Assembly: GCF_000379945.1 (NCBI RefSeq)
Contig: NZ_KB904125.1
Coordinates: 1 to 64,000, forward strand
DNA from: Porphyromonas macacae DSM 20710 = JCM 13914
GTDB taxonomy: Bacteria; Bacteroidota; Bacteroidia; Bacteroidales; Porphyromonadaceae
DNA: 64,000 bases
Reading direction: 5' to 3'
In this document: one piece after another, positions 1-10,405 of the stretch
How positions within the stretch are numbered: position 1 is the stretch's first letter
How the letters are laid out: each line of letters begins with the position of its first letter
Program-made: the position numbers and the translations under genes
Notes under the pieces: model-generated
What the model was told of the DNA's origin: nothing
What the model saw: the letters and a program-made list of their open reading frames with translations, nothing else
The model's database searches: none

Positions 1-159
1 AACGCGATAGAGACCTTGGATTGATTCTAAATTCAGCGAATCTACAATGCTGTTGACCAGGCGCACAGGGTCATTGGCATCAATATCTTGACCAAGTTCT
101 GCAGGAAATAGCAGGATGGGGTCGGATATGTAAGGACGAAAGTGTAACTTTGTATTCAT
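1..159 (-). CDS. IS1182-family transposase, N-terminal 53 codons
   Basis: The reverse strand from the ATG at 159 is open to the window edge for 53 codons. The product starts MNTKLHFRPY and continues with LLFPAELGQDIDANDPVRLV, the typical beginning of IS1182-family transposases of Bacteroidota, where an N-terminal helical domain precedes the DDE catalytic core. The catalytic part lies outside the window, so whether the gene is intact cannot be judged. Confidence 0.75.
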   Translation of the reverse strand, partial: MNTKLHFRPYISDPILLFPAELGQDIDANDPVRLVNSIVDSLNLESIQGLYRV

Positions 160-293
160 TAAGTAATTGATATTTGCTAAGTTACTCAAACTTAGTGAAC
201 GAACGAAGCCCTAGCTTGTGAAAGTTGGGGCTTTGTCGTTGGATGAGGAATAAAAAAAGGAGGCTGCCCCAAAAATGAATTTTGACACAGCCC
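1..293 (-). mobile_element. IS1182-family insertion sequence, terminal part
   Basis: The window opens inside an insertion sequence whose transposase reads leftward out of the window. The non-coding end between the transposase start and about 293 contains two hairpins. One lies near 209-235 (AAGCCCTA pairing with TGGGGCTT). The other is a GGCTG/CAGCC stem at 262-292 enclosing a TTTTGACACAG stretch, which resembles the inverted-repeat ends of this group. The exact boundary and target duplication cannot be fixed because the other end is outside the window. Confidence 0.7.
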
Positions 294-598
294 CTTTTGT
301 AACAGGGTTTCTATGGGGGGAGAGATGTATTTATTTTTCTCTTTTGAGATTCTATAATTAAAATGTTTGTTCCCGATTTTTCTTGTTGTTGTGTTGTTTT
401 TTTATCTTATTTATCGTTCTTTTTGTTTGTTTTTGATGGTTTTTTTATGATGAAAGTATTCCACGCTTGCTTTTTTTCTATCAAACAACTATATTAGCTC
501 CCAATTGTTGTTTTGGCTTGATTTTATTATTTGTTGAAAAACGCATGTGAATATTAAGAATAACCTTTTAATATGATGTTAAACTAATTAAAATGAGT
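294..598. other. AT-rich intergenic leader of the first susC-like gene
   Basis: About 300 bases of T-rich sequence between the IS end and the first susC-like gene. No open frame, RNA gene or perfect TAnnTTTG box was found. The last 20 bases (GTTAAACTAATTAAAATGAG) closely match the bases before the second susC-like gene at 5499-5518, which suggests a shared translation-initiation context. Confidence 0.5.
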
Positions 599-3500
599 AT
601 GAAAAGATTTACGCTATTCTTCGTGTGCCTGTTTTTGTCGATAGGTGCAGTAATGGCTCAGCAAAAGATCGTTTCGGGGGTGGTTATCTCGGCAGAAGAT
701 AATCAGCCTGTTATCGGTGCTTCTGTCGTAGCCAAGGGGTTTGCCGGAGTCGGAGCGCAAACCGATATCGACGGAAAATTCAGCTTCAATGCTCCTTCTG
801 CTGCCACCACCATTGTGGTGAGTTATATGGGTATGCAGTCTCGGGAAGTTGCAATTACATCGAACATGAGAATTGTTTTGCAGCCTGACTCAAAACTATT
901 GGAAGAGGTGGTGGTTACCGGATATGGAAATGTACGAAAATCGTCATTTACCGGTTCTGCCACAACGATTTCTTCAAAAACCATGAAAGATATTCCGACG
1001 GCAAAATTGGAGGATAAACTCTCCGGTGCCATTGCCGGTTTGAATATCAGTCAGAATTCCGGTCAGCCGGGTGGTACCGCTACCCTTAGAATTCGAGGTA
1101 TGGGTTCCATTAACGCAGGCAATGAGCCTCTTTTCGTTATCGATGGTATCCCAATGATGAATGACAATGCTGCGGAATTCTCATACTCCGGTTCGGGAAG
1201 TAACATGTTGTCTATGATCAACTCGAACGATATAGAAAATATTTCGGTAATCAAGGATGCTGCTGCAGCTTCTTTATATGGTTCTCGTGCCGCAAATGGT
1301 GTGATCGTAATTACAACCAAAAGAGGACAAACGGGAAAAACAAGATTCAGCTTTAAGGCAGACTGGGGTTTCTCCGATATGGCTATCAACTACCGGCCGG
1401 TACTGGACGGTGAGAAGCGCCGGGAATTGTTGAAACTCGGTCTTGAGAATTTTATCCTTTATAAACAGGGAGGAACACCTGAGGATGCAAAAGCTTTTGC
1501 AGAGTCTAAGATCGAAAATTATGCACCCATGCCTTGGACCGGCAGTTATACGGATTGGAGAGATATACTTTTTAGAAAAGGCTTTACCAATAATTATGAG
1601 TTGAATGTTACAGGAGGAAATGACAAGACGAAGTTCTTTACCTCTCTTTCTTATATGGGACAGCAAGGTATAACCAAAGCTTCCGACTTCGATCGTTTTA
1701 CCGGAAATGTGAATATCACCCATAAGGACGGACGGTTCGGTTTGAATGCAAAAACGATGTTCGCCCTGACCGATCAGAATGTAAACGGGGAAGGTACGGG
1801 ATTTAGCAGTCCTATCATGGCGATAGCCATGTCCGTTTCTCCTTCTTCTTATCCCTATAATAAGGATGGAAGTTATGCAAAATACTTCCCGGCAATTAAC
1901 GGGCATAATCCTTTGCAGGTATTGGATATAAATGTCAATAATAACAGAATGACCCGTATTTTGCCTTCTGTGGAGTTTACTTACGATATACTTCCCGGGC
2001 TTCAATTTAAGGAAGCTGTAGGCTACGATTATTTGTCTACCCAGCAAAAAGTGTGGTGGGATCCTCGCTTCGGTGATGGTCAAGCCGCTCAGGGGGTTAT
2101 GCAACGGATAAATTCGGAATGGATAAAAACCAACACTCAATCTCAGTTGATTTTTAATAAGGATTTCGATAAGCATAATGTTAATGCTCTGGTCGGATTC
2201 GAATCTGAGGATAGAAGTTATAAATATATTTATGCTAATGGTTCCAAGTATCCTACCTATACCAAAAATGAGATAGAAAATGCGGGAGATTCAAGAGCGA
2301 GCAGCGGTACTGAAGGATTCCGAATGCTATCTTATTTGGGTAAGGTGGATTATAACTTCGATTCTAAATACTTTTTAGGTGGCTCATTCAGACGTGATGG
2401 CTCTTCGAGATTATCCAAAGATTCACGGTGGGGTAATTTCTGGTCTGTATCCGGCTCCTGGAAAATAAGCTCGGAAGAGTTCATGCAAGAGATGAAATCT
2501 GTTTTGGATGATTTGAGATTGCGTGCTTCCTATGGTATTAATGGTACATTGCCCTCCGGTAATTATGATCACATGTCTTTATATAAATTCGGTTATAATT
2601 ACTTGGGAAAAGCAGGTATGCGCGAGACCGATTTGGGTAATAAAAATCTAAAATGGGAAAAAAACAATGCTTTTAACATCGGTTTAGACTTTAGCTTATT
2701 TAGAAGAGTTTCGGTTACATTCGATTTTTACAATCGTTTGACAACAGACCTGTTGATGTATAAACCCATATCTCAGACTACGGGATTTTTGAGAGAATTG
2801 CAGAATCTTGGCGAAATGCGAAATACCGGTTTTGAGTTGGAGATAAGAAGTCAAAACATCAATAAAGAGAACTTCCGCTGGAGTACGACATTTACGTTTG
2901 CTCACAATAAGAACAAACTGTTGAAATACGACGGTGAGCAGACTCGTATCAAGGATGGTCGAATCGTTCACGAAGTAGGTAAACCTTATTATGGTTTCAA
3001 TCTTATAGAGTATAAGGGTGTGGATGAGAAAACAGGTATGCCTTTGTATGTAAAGAATACCGAAAATGCTGATGGAACTCTTGACAAATCTTTAACCACC
3101 AACGCAGCTGAGGCCCAACCGATCACCTTGGATAAGTATCCCGATCCTAAACTGACAGGCGGTATTATCAATACGTTGAATATGGGACCGGTGGATATGG
3201 CCTTTACTTTTACCTATTCATTGGGCGGGTATGTTTACGATAACGTACGCTGGATACACTCCGACGGCGGCGGTTTTATGTATTTTGGAAATATTCCTGA
3301 TTCATACGATGTGGATAAGATGTGGAAAAAACCGGGAGACAAAGCAGAGCTTCCTGTGTTTATGTTCGGTAATCAGGATGTGCACTCCGATAGGTGGCTG
3401 TTTTCTACCAATCATATGCGTTTGAAAAACTTAACATTGGGCTATACGGCTCCGAAATCTTTGACAAACAAATTGGGTATTGAAAGCTTAAGAGTTTATA

Positions 3501-3634
3501 CTTCGGCAAACAACTTGTTGACCTTCAAATCCAAGGGACTGAAAGCTGACCCGGAAGTGCCCATAGGCGGTTTGGTGATGTTTGAAACTCCTCCTTTGAA
3601 GACAATTACTTTCGGCGTACAACTTGGTTTTTAA
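599..3634 (+). CDS. SusC/RagA-family TonB-linked outer membrane protein
   Basis: Outer membrane transporter of the SusC/RagA family, about 1011 residues. With its SusD-like partner it should import an oligosaccharide or peptide using TonB energy; the substrate cannot be told. Order: signal peptide ending near VMAQQ, a carboxypeptidase-regulatory-like domain (about residues 25-95, DIDGKFSF), a LLEEVVVTGYG segment, a plug domain with LRIRGMGSINAGNEPLFVIDG, and a long beta-barrel ending in aromatic FGVQLGF. An in-frame ATG exists six bases earlier at 593, but the aligned position in the second copy is ATC, so 599 is preferred. The susD-like gene follows after 23 bases. Confidence 0.9.
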   Translation: MKRFTLFFVCLFLSIGAVMAQQKIVSGVVISAEDNQPVIGASVVAKGFAGVGAQTDIDGKFSFNAPSAATTIVVSYMGMQSREVAITSNMRIVLQPDSKLLEEVVVTGYGNVRKSSFTGSATTISSKTMKDIPTAKLEDKLSGAIAGLNISQNSGQPGGTATLRIRGMGSINAGNEPLFVIDGIPMMNDNAAEFSYSGSGSNMLSMINSNDIENISVIKDAAAASLYGSRAANGVIVITTKRGQTGKTRFSFKADWGFSDMAINYRPVLDGEKRRELLKLGLENFILYKQGGTPEDAKAFAESKIENYAPMPWTGSYTDWRDILFRKGFTNNYELNVTGGNDKTKFFTSLSYMGQQGITKASDFDRFTGNVNITHKDGRFGLNAKTMFALTDQNVNGEGTGFSSPIMAIAMSVSPSSYPYNKDGSYAKYFPAINGHNPLQVLDINVNNNRMTRILPSVEFTYDILPGLQFKEAVGYDYLSTQQKVWWDPRFGDGQAAQGVMQRINSEWIKTNTQSQLIFNKDFDKHNVNALVGFESEDRSYKYIYANGSKYPTYTKNEIENAGDSRASSGTEGFRMLSYLGKVDYNFDSKYFLGGSFRRDGSSRLSKDSRWGNFWSVSGSWKISSEEFMQEMKSVLDDLRLRASYGINGTLPSGNYDHMSLYKFGYNYLGKAGMRETDLGNKNLKWEKNNAFNIGLDFSLFRRVSVTFDFYNRLTTDLLMYKPISQTTGFLRELQNLGEMRNTGFELEIRSQNINKENFRWSTTFTFAHNKNKLLKYDGEQTRIKDGRIVHEVGKPYYGFNLIEYKGVDEKTGMPLYVKNTENADGTLDKSLTTNAAEAQPITLDKYPDPKLTGGIINTLNMGPVDMAFTFTYSLGGYVYDNVRWIHSDGGGFMYFGNIPDSYDVDKMWKKPGDKAELPVFMFGNQDVHSDRWLFSTNHMRLKNLTLGYTAPKSLTNKLGIESLRVYTSANNLLTFKSKGLKADPEVPIGGLVMFETPPLKTITFGVQLGF

Positions 3635-3657
3635 CATAACTTATTAAATAGAATATT

Positions 3658-5172
3658 ATGAAACTGAATTTGAAATATATATGCTTTGCGCTGGGGGTTT
3701 CACTCATTGCTACTTCGTGCAGTGGATGGCTGGATAGAGAACCTTCGAACGCAACTCCTACGGATGAAGCGTTGAACTCGGTAGACTTGCTTGATCCTAT
3801 GATCACCGGTCTTTTTGACAACCTGCAAGGCTCATCAAACTCTACGTCTTATTATGCCGCTTCATTTATCGTTTTTGGAGATGTTAGAGGCGATGATGTT
3901 CAAGCCACACAACCGGCCATGAGAACCTCTCCTCTTTATGAGATGAGATATGGAAGAAGTAACTGCCCGAATATGTGGGCAAAGCCTTATTCCGTAATCA
4001 GATCGGCTAACAGATTGCTTCAGGCATGTGATAACCTTCATAAAAAGGTGACCTTGGATGCTGATAAGGCACTCTTGAGCAATGCACGCGCTCAAGCTTT
4101 GGCAGTGAGGGCTTTGGCTCACTTTGACTTAGCCAGAATATACGCGCTGCCTTATTCTCAGACCAATGGAGAAACCATGGGGGTTCCTTTGGTTACTGAA
4201 GTTATAGAGAGTAAATCTTTGCCGGAAAGAAGTAAATTGTCCGACGTTTATAAACAAGTTATTTCTGATTTTGAGAATGCCTTGAAAGAACCCGGTTTTC
4301 CTGAAACTTCTTATGGTATGATGAGCAAAATGGCTGTGAGAGGTTTGCTTTCGAGAGTTTATCTCTATATGGATGGACAGGAGCACAATACAAAAGCACT
4401 GCAACTTGCGGAAGAGGTGATTAACAGTGGTAAATATACCTTGGCCAAAACGGTTGAAGAGTATAAAACCATCTGGAGTAATCCTGCGTCAAAAGAGATG
4501 ATATTTACGATTGTTAACCAGGATACGAAGGACTGGGCAGACCGTGAGGCTTTAAGCTATTTGTATTCTCCCGACGGCTATCTTGATGCCCATATTACCA
4601 AAAAGTTTTATGATGAGTTGAATAGCGATCCTGAAGATATAAGGTTAAATGCATTCATTCCATCCGAAGGAACGGATGCCGAGGATCCTATTTCTAAATT
4701 GGGAATAGATGTTAAGGCTAAGATTTGGATTAATAAATATCCGGGTAAGGCCGGAATGGATGACGTTAGAACCAATGATGTGCCTGTAATACGTTTGGCA
4801 GAAGTTTATCTGAATGCTGCCGAGGCTGCGGTGAAATTGGGGAATACGGCAAAAGCCGAGAAATATTTGAATACAATTGTGATGCGTGCCAACCCCAAAA
4901 ATAAAGTTGATGTTGGAAATGTCAATTTGGATCGTATTCTTGCAGAACGCTCTAAAGAACTCGTTGGTGAAGGATTCCGTTTCTTCGATTTGATGAGAAA
5001 TAACAAGGAGGTCGTTCGTTATAAATCTATAAAAGAACCCGGATGGCATTATCCTTTGTCAAAAGAATCTGCTCAATTTGACAATAAATATTTCAGGGTA
5101 ATTTTAGCAATTCCTGAAGATGAAATTAATGCAAATGAAAAACTTAAAAAGCAGCAAAACCCCGGTTATTAA
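3658..5172 (+). CDS. SusD/RagB-family outer membrane lipoprotein
   Basis: Surface lipoprotein of the RagB/SusD family, 504 residues, the expected substrate-capturing lid for the upstream SusC-like barrel. The start has a short basic region and a lipobox ending ATSC-SGW, so residue C21 would be lipidated. The body has the helical TPR-like pattern of the family and the common C-terminal ERSKELVGEGFRFFDLMR motif, where aromatic and basic residues recur in the family. It is the last gene of a two-gene operon, followed by a strong terminator at 5228. Substrate unknown. Confidence 0.9.
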   Translation: MKLNLKYICFALGVSLIATSCSGWLDREPSNATPTDEALNSVDLLDPMITGLFDNLQGSSNSTSYYAASFIVFGDVRGDDVQATQPAMRTSPLYEMRYGRSNCPNMWAKPYSVIRSANRLLQACDNLHKKVTLDADKALLSNARAQALAVRALAHFDLARIYALPYSQTNGETMGVPLVTEVIESKSLPERSKLSDVYKQVISDFENALKEPGFPETSYGMMSKMAVRGLLSRVYLYMDGQEHNTKALQLAEEVINSGKYTLAKTVEEYKTIWSNPASKEMIFTIVNQDTKDWADREALSYLYSPDGYLDAHITKKFYDELNSDPEDIRLNAFIPSEGTDAEDPISKLGIDVKAKIWINKYPGKAGMDDVRTNDVPVIRLAEVYLNAAEAAVKLGNTAKAEKYLNTIVMRANPKNKVDVGNVNLDRILAERSKELVGEGFRFFDLMRNNKEVVRYKSIKEPGWHYPLSKESAQFDNKYFRVILAIPEDEINANEKLKKQQNPGY

Positions 5173-5227
5173 ATCTGTTTTTATTGAATTTGCGTAAAAA
5201 AAGATAGTATTTATAAGTCTTTATATG

Positions 5228-5275
5228 ATCTGCAAGAATTATGTCGCTATACATAATTCTTGCAGATTTTTTTTG
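5228..5275 (+). terminator. Rho-independent terminator after first susCD-like pair
   Basis: A perfect 16-bp stem, ATCTGCAAGAATTATG at 5228-5243 pairing with 5252-5267, has an 8-base loop and runs into eight T residues. Confidence 0.9.
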
Positions 5276-5518
5276 ATGTTTGGAAAAATATCTGTTCAGT
5301 CTTGATTTGTTTAGGCAAATATATGCTCATGTTTAACTTCTGCTTGGATATGTCGAAATATTTTATATCCATGTTTGTATGTTTCACTTCAAAAGTTTAT
5401 CTTCGTCCTTGCTTAAAATTATATACCATGAATAATTAGATTTTATGCACTCAAACCTTTTCAATTGCTATGAAAAAATATGTATATCAATAAGATTGTT
5501 AAACTAAATTAAATCAGT
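5276..5518. other. Intergenic region before second susCD-like pair
   Basis: AT-rich sequence without a credible reading frame or RNA gene. It should hold the promoter of the second pair, but no full TTTG/TAnnTTTG match was found. The final 20 bases match the start region of the first pair. Confidence 0.4.
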
Positions 5519-8500
5519 ATGAAAAGATTTACGCTATTCTTTGCGTGCCTGTTCTTATCGATAGGTACGGCTTTGGCTCAGCAGAAAGTCGTTTCGGGTA
5601 TAGTTATTTCGGCAGAAGATAACCAACCCGTTATCGGTGCTTCTGTTATAGCTAAAGGATTTTCCGGTGTCGGAGCTCAAACCGACATTGACGGTAAATT
5701 CAGTTTTACGGCCCCGGCCGCGGCTAAAACCATCGTGGTTACCTATATTGGGCTGCAAACACAGGAAGTTGCAATCAGTGCCAACATGCGTATTGTGATG
5801 AAGCCGGAAGCCAAATTGCTTGATGAAGTGGTTGTTGTGGCCTATGGTACGGTTAAAAAGCAATCCATGGTGGGTGCACAGTCTTCCGTATCTTCTAAAC
5901 AGTTGGAGAAACGGCCGATAACGAACGTGAGCAATGCTCTTGGCGGTGTAGCTCCGGGGGTTCAGGTACTGACATCTTCAGGTCAGCCCGGTGCTTCTGC
6001 CCAAATCCGTATTCGTGGTTTCGGTTCTATCAACGCTTCTTCCGCTCCGTTGTACGTTGTGGACGGGGCTATCTATAATGGTGATATTTCCGATATTGCT
6101 GCTCAGGATATTCAGAGTATGAGTATTTTGAAAGACGCAGCTTCTACTTCTCTTTATGGTTCCAGTGCCGGTAACGGTGTTATTTTGATAACGACAAAGA
6201 GCGGCTCACGTGCTGCAAGCGGTAAACCCAAATTTACATTTACCACCAATTTGGGGGCAACCCGCAAAGGGCAGAAAAACTATGAGAAGGTAGATGCCAT
6301 GCAGTATTATCCTTTGAGATGGCAACAGTGGTTTAATGAGCAGAAATACGTTCAGGGAAAGGATGATGAACAGGCTGCTTATTGGGCGAACTATTATGTT
6401 CAGGAAGATTTGAAGTATAACCCCTATGCCGGTATTTCTTCTTTGTTGGGGTTCGACCCCAAAACGAAACAATGGATTAAAACGAACGACCCCAAATATC
6501 CGGGTGGTGCAATTCCCTTGATTGTGATGCCTGACGGTTCTTTGAATCCCGAAGTTAAGGGTCTTCTGTGGGGAGATGATATGGATTGGGAAAAAGAGCT
6601 TTTCCGTACCGGATTCAGACAGGAGTATGTGCTCAGTGGCGGTTTGAATACGGATAAGATGAAGAGCTATATGTCTCTCAGCTATTTGGGTGAAGACGGT
6701 TATAAAAAACATACTTCTCTGGAACGTTATTCATCTCGTGTGAATCTGTCTTATGACATCACCAAATGGTTGACTTTGGGAACCAATACTTCTATCAGCC
6801 GTACACATACGGAGCAACCGAAAGCTGATGGAGGAAAAACCTCAAATGCTTTTAATTTTATGCAGTACATTGCTCCTATTTATCCGATCCATCAACATAA
6901 CGATGATGGCAGTTATGTGTTGGACGGACTGGGGCAAAAACAATACGACTATAACCCCTTGAGACCGTATAGCGGTCGTTTCAATCCTGTTTATGAGCAG
7001 TTTCTGGATAAAAAATATGGGGATCGTGATGCCATCACGAGTCGTACTTTTGCCGAATTTAACTTGTATGAGGGTTTGAAATTCCGCACCAATCTTGCTT
7101 ATGACCTGCTTAGAAAAACAGACAAAGTGAGATTTAACAACATCATGGGAGATCAGCCTCAGGGTTTTTTGAGAATCTCAAATGATAGATATACTACGAT
7201 CACTTTCAACCAGTTGTTGGAATACGATACTAAATTGGGCGATCATCATATCAATGCGATGTTGGGTCATGAGAGTTATGAATACAATAGAGCACATTCT
7301 TTTCTTTCTAAAGAGAATATGTTCTTGCTTGGAATCGACGAAATGCCCAATCTTTTGAAGATGACGGATATGTCTTCTTATACTGACAAACATACCAAAG
7401 AGGGATACTTTGGGCGTGTAAATTACGACTATAAAGATTTGTACAATCTGTCGCTTTCTTATCGCCGCGATGGAACATCCCGCTTCCTTAACAACCGTTG
7501 GGGTAACTTCTGGTCTACCGGTTTGGGTTGGATTGTTTCAAATGAGAACTTTATGAAAGATGCCAAGGATTGGGTGACCTTTTTGAAGATCAGGGGCTCT
7601 ATCGGCCAGACCGGTAATGATCTCATTTCGACCTATTATGCATACCAAACGCTTTTTGGCTTAGGTAACAATAATTTCGATCGAATTGGTTTGCGTGTTG
7701 CTAATCTTGGAAATCCTGACCTGAAATGGGAGAAACAAACCGCTTATGACCTGGCGCTTGAGTTCAATCTGTTTAACCGTTTTAACGGAACGGTTGAATT
7801 TTTCAATAAAGAATCCGATGATTTGTTGTTTGCATACGATCTGCCTGCATCGACCGGTGTTGCTTCAATAGATAAAAATATCGGTAAGATACGTAATCAG
7901 GGTATTGAAATGGATTTTCACTATGATATCTTCAAAAATCGTGATTTTAAATGGGGTGTTTCCTTCAACGGAACAATCTTCAAGAATAAGATCGTACGTT
8001 TACCTGAAGAGAATAGAAAAGATGGTATAGAGCTGGCTTATCATAAATATGAAGAGGGTAGAAGTGTTAATGAATATTATCTTAATGAGTTTATCGGTGT
8101 GGATCCTGAAGACGGATTGGCTATTTATCGTATCGATGATGTGAAATACCCGCAGTTGGCAGATCCGAATAATCCTGATTTTATCGGTATGGCGAAAGAG
8201 GGTGAAAAGGCCACTTGGACAAAGGATGGTCGTTATGTGAAAAAACATTTTGCCGGTTCTTCGATTCCGAAAATGTATGGAGGCTTCGGAACGGAAGCCA
8301 GTTACAAGGGCTTTGACTTCTCTATGCAGTTTGCATATCAGTTGGGTGGAAAAACCTATGATACAGGTTATCAGGGCTTGATGGGCCGAAGGTTGAAAGC
8401 AGGTAGAGCTATGCATATAGATATGTTAAATGCCTGGAAGAAGCCGGGTGATATAACCAATGTTCCCCGTTTGGATGCAACTTCTACCAATTACGATAAT

Positions 8501-8755
8501 CTGACTTCAGACCGTTTCCTGATTTCTTCTAATTCTTTGTTGTTGAAGACTGTCAGTCTCGGTTATACATTGCCGCAGAAATGGGTTCGGCCGTTGGAGC
8601 TTTCCGGTGCCAGATTCAGCATTGTGGCGGAAAACCTCTTTTTCCTGTCCAAGCGTAAAGGTTTGAACCCCATGGGTAAGTACTCCGGGATAGCTTCAGC
8701 CATTGATTATGGCTTTGCAAAAGTAATTACAGCGAATATTACATTGTCTTTCTAA
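5519..8755 (+). CDS. SusC/RagA-family TonB-linked outer membrane protein, second copy
   Basis: Second SusC/RagA-type transporter, 1078 residues. The signal peptide (MKRFTLFFACLFLSIG), the carboxypeptidase-regulatory-like domain and the start of the plug are nearly the same as in the first copy at 599. From about residue 110 onward the two proteins diverge strongly and differ in length. The plug carries IRIRGFGSINASSAPLYVVDG and the barrel ends in ITANITLSF. It is followed after 18 bases by its own susD-like partner. The shared front and divergent barrel suggest duplication followed by divergence, or exchange of the 5' part. Substrate unknown and probably different from that of copy one. Confidence 0.9.
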   Translation: MKRFTLFFACLFLSIGTALAQQKVVSGIVISAEDNQPVIGASVIAKGFSGVGAQTDIDGKFSFTAPAAAKTIVVTYIGLQTQEVAISANMRIVMKPEAKLLDEVVVVAYGTVKKQSMVGAQSSVSSKQLEKRPITNVSNALGGVAPGVQVLTSSGQPGASAQIRIRGFGSINASSAPLYVVDGAIYNGDISDIAAQDIQSMSILKDAASTSLYGSSAGNGVILITTKSGSRAASGKPKFTFTTNLGATRKGQKNYEKVDAMQYYPLRWQQWFNEQKYVQGKDDEQAAYWANYYVQEDLKYNPYAGISSLLGFDPKTKQWIKTNDPKYPGGAIPLIVMPDGSLNPEVKGLLWGDDMDWEKELFRTGFRQEYVLSGGLNTDKMKSYMSLSYLGEDGYKKHTSLERYSSRVNLSYDITKWLTLGTNTSISRTHTEQPKADGGKTSNAFNFMQYIAPIYPIHQHNDDGSYVLDGLGQKQYDYNPLRPYSGRFNPVYEQFLDKKYGDRDAITSRTFAEFNLYEGLKFRTNLAYDLLRKTDKVRFNNIMGDQPQGFLRISNDRYTTITFNQLLEYDTKLGDHHINAMLGHESYEYNRAHSFLSKENMFLLGIDEMPNLLKMTDMSSYTDKHTKEGYFGRVNYDYKDLYNLSLSYRRDGTSRFLNNRWGNFWSTGLGWIVSNENFMKDAKDWVTFLKIRGSIGQTGNDLISTYYAYQTLFGLGNNNFDRIGLRVANLGNPDLKWEKQTAYDLALEFNLFNRFNGTVEFFNKESDDLLFAYDLPASTGVASIDKNIGKIRNQGIEMDFHYDIFKNRDFKWGVSFNGTIFKNKIVRLPEENRKDGIELAYHKYEEGRSVNEYYLNEFIGVDPEDGLAIYRIDDVKYPQLADPNNPDFIGMAKEGEKATWTKDGRYVKKHFAGSSIPKMYGGFGTEASYKGFDFSMQFAYQLGGKTYDTGYQGLMGRRLKAGRAMHIDMLNAWKKPGDITNVPRLDATSTNYDNLTSDRFLISSNSLLLKTVSLGYTLPQKWVRPLELSGARFSIVAENLFFLSKRKGLNPMGKYSGIASAIDYGFAKVITANITLSF

Positions 8756-8773
8756 TTTGATAAATCAGATATT

Positions 8774-10348
8774 ATGAAAAGAATATCATATATAATTGCA
8801 GCCGTTTTTTTACTGGCTTTTGCCTTCGGTTGTAAAAAAAGTTTTTTGGATACTGCTCCCACCGATTCGTTGTCTGATGAAACTTTGAAGCAATCGTTGA
8901 AAGGTATCGAAGGTGTTCTTGACGGGATACATAACATGTTTTACATGTATTATTTTGGTCAGAGATTCGGCGATGGATCGGGTTGTTTGAATGTTCAACT
9001 CGATATGTTGAGCAACAGTCATGTTAACTCTTTGACGGCTCTTTGGATGGGCGTTTACCGCTGGACGGATCATCGTAATCCTAATGGTAATATAAACTAT
9101 GTTACGTGGGACTATTATTATACGCTTGTTCAGCATGCCAATACCGTTCTTAAAATGAGTGCTGAAGCCAAGACGATCGCCCCTGAAGATATGAACCGCC
9201 TGAGAGGTGAAGCTCTTATTGTTCGTGCGTTTTGCTTCAATAATCTGGTACAACTGTTTGGCAAGCGCTATGTTCCGGGTGGCGACAACTCTTCTTGGGG
9301 TATTGTTTTGCGCTTGGAACCGAATATCGATCCGATGCCCAGGTCTACGGTGGCAGAAACTTATGCTCAGATCAATAAGGATATTAAAGAAGGTTTGGAA
9401 CTTTTTGCCAAAGCAAAGATATCGGGCAAGAAAAATCGTCTTACTATGGGCACAGCCTATGGAATTGCTGCCAGAATAGCTATGGCGCAGCAGGATTACC
9501 CTCTGGCAGAGAAATATGCCAATGAAGCGATGAAAGCGACTAAAGCCAAGTTGCAGAGTGGAGACGAACTTTTGAATGGCTTTAACAATTATGAGGCTTC
9601 GGAATGGATGTGGGGCTATCGGCAGGCTGCAGATCAAAATAGATATTATGCCGGTTTCGGGGCGCACTACTCCTATAACTTCAAAGGAGGATGGAATGAA
9701 AGCCTCAGATATGCCATAAACCGTTCTTATTATGATAAAATGAATAAAACCGATGTTCGTAGAAAATGGTTTGTAGCCTTGGATCAGGGGGATAAAATAC
9801 CTGATGATGCAGACCCCGGATATTTCCTGGTAGATAAAAATACAGGAGAAAACAAGTGGGAAACGACCGGTCAATGTATCAAGTTTGCTGTGGCTAATGA
9901 CAAATCATCTTTTATCGATCAAGTGCTGATGAGATTGGGTGAGATGTTTTATATCAAGGCCGAAGCTCAAGCAAGACAAAATAATATACAGGGTGCTGTT
10001 GCAACGCTTGAAGAAGTTATGAAGACCAGAGATCCTCAATATACTGTTTCTCAAGATATGAAGACTGCAGATAAATTGGCAGAAGAGATTTTGAGGAATA
10101 AGTTTATTGACTTGTATTTTGAGGGACAGGCTTTCTATGACATCAAACGTTTGGGTATTGTTCCTAATCGTTTGGCCTCTACGAATGACAAGTACATGAA
10201 CGAAAAGCAAAAAGCGATGTTCAAACAACGTAACAGCGGCAAGAATGTCGAAGGCTTGCCTAAGGATGCCAATGATAAAGTCTGGGAGTTTGTTATCCCT
10301 TACAAGGAGTTGGTAGGAAATAAGTTGTGCCAGCAAAACCCATTGTAG
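8774..10348 (+). CDS. SusD/RagB-family outer membrane lipoprotein, second copy
   Basis: RagB/SusD-type lipoprotein, 524 residues, partner of the preceding SusC-like barrel. The signal peptide ends in a lipobox AFGC-KKS, followed by FLDTAPTD, a common start of mature SusD proteins. The C-terminal part contains LRNKFIDLYFEGQAFYDIKR, equivalent to the E-x-R/E-G-x-R/F-D-x-x-R region of the family. It is only distantly similar to the first SusD-like protein, in contrast to the near-identical N-termini of the two SusC-like proteins. Confidence 0.9.
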   Translation: MKRISYIIAAVFLLAFAFGCKKSFLDTAPTDSLSDETLKQSLKGIEGVLDGIHNMFYMYYFGQRFGDGSGCLNVQLDMLSNSHVNSLTALWMGVYRWTDHRNPNGNINYVTWDYYYTLVQHANTVLKMSAEAKTIAPEDMNRLRGEALIVRAFCFNNLVQLFGKRYVPGGDNSSWGIVLRLEPNIDPMPRSTVAETYAQINKDIKEGLELFAKAKISGKKNRLTMGTAYGIAARIAMAQQDYPLAEKYANEAMKATKAKLQSGDELLNGFNNYEASEWMWGYRQAADQNRYYAGFGAHYSYNFKGGWNESLRYAINRSYYDKMNKTDVRRKWFVALDQGDKIPDDADPGYFLVDKNTGENKWETTGQCIKFAVANDKSSFIDQVLMRLGEMFYIKAEAQARQNNIQGAVATLEEVMKTRDPQYTVSQDMKTADKLAEEILRNKFIDLYFEGQAFYDIKRLGIVPNRLASTNDKYMNEKQKAMFKQRNSGKNVEGLPKDANDKVWEFVIPYKELVGNKLCQQNPL

Positions 10349-10370
10349 GTTCTTTCCTCTTTTTATAATC

Positions 10371-10405
10371 GACTGCCTCCACACAATCGTGGGGGCAGTT
10401 TTTTG
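10371..10405 (+). terminator. Rho-independent terminator after second susCD-like pair
   Basis: ACTGCCTCCA pairs with TGGGGGCAGT across a short loop and ends in a T tract. It lies 22 bases after the stop codon. Confidence 0.85.

Noticed and set aside
1274-2176. 300-codon minus-strand frame inside the first susC-like gene
   Set aside because: Shadow of a well-supported SusC-family gene.
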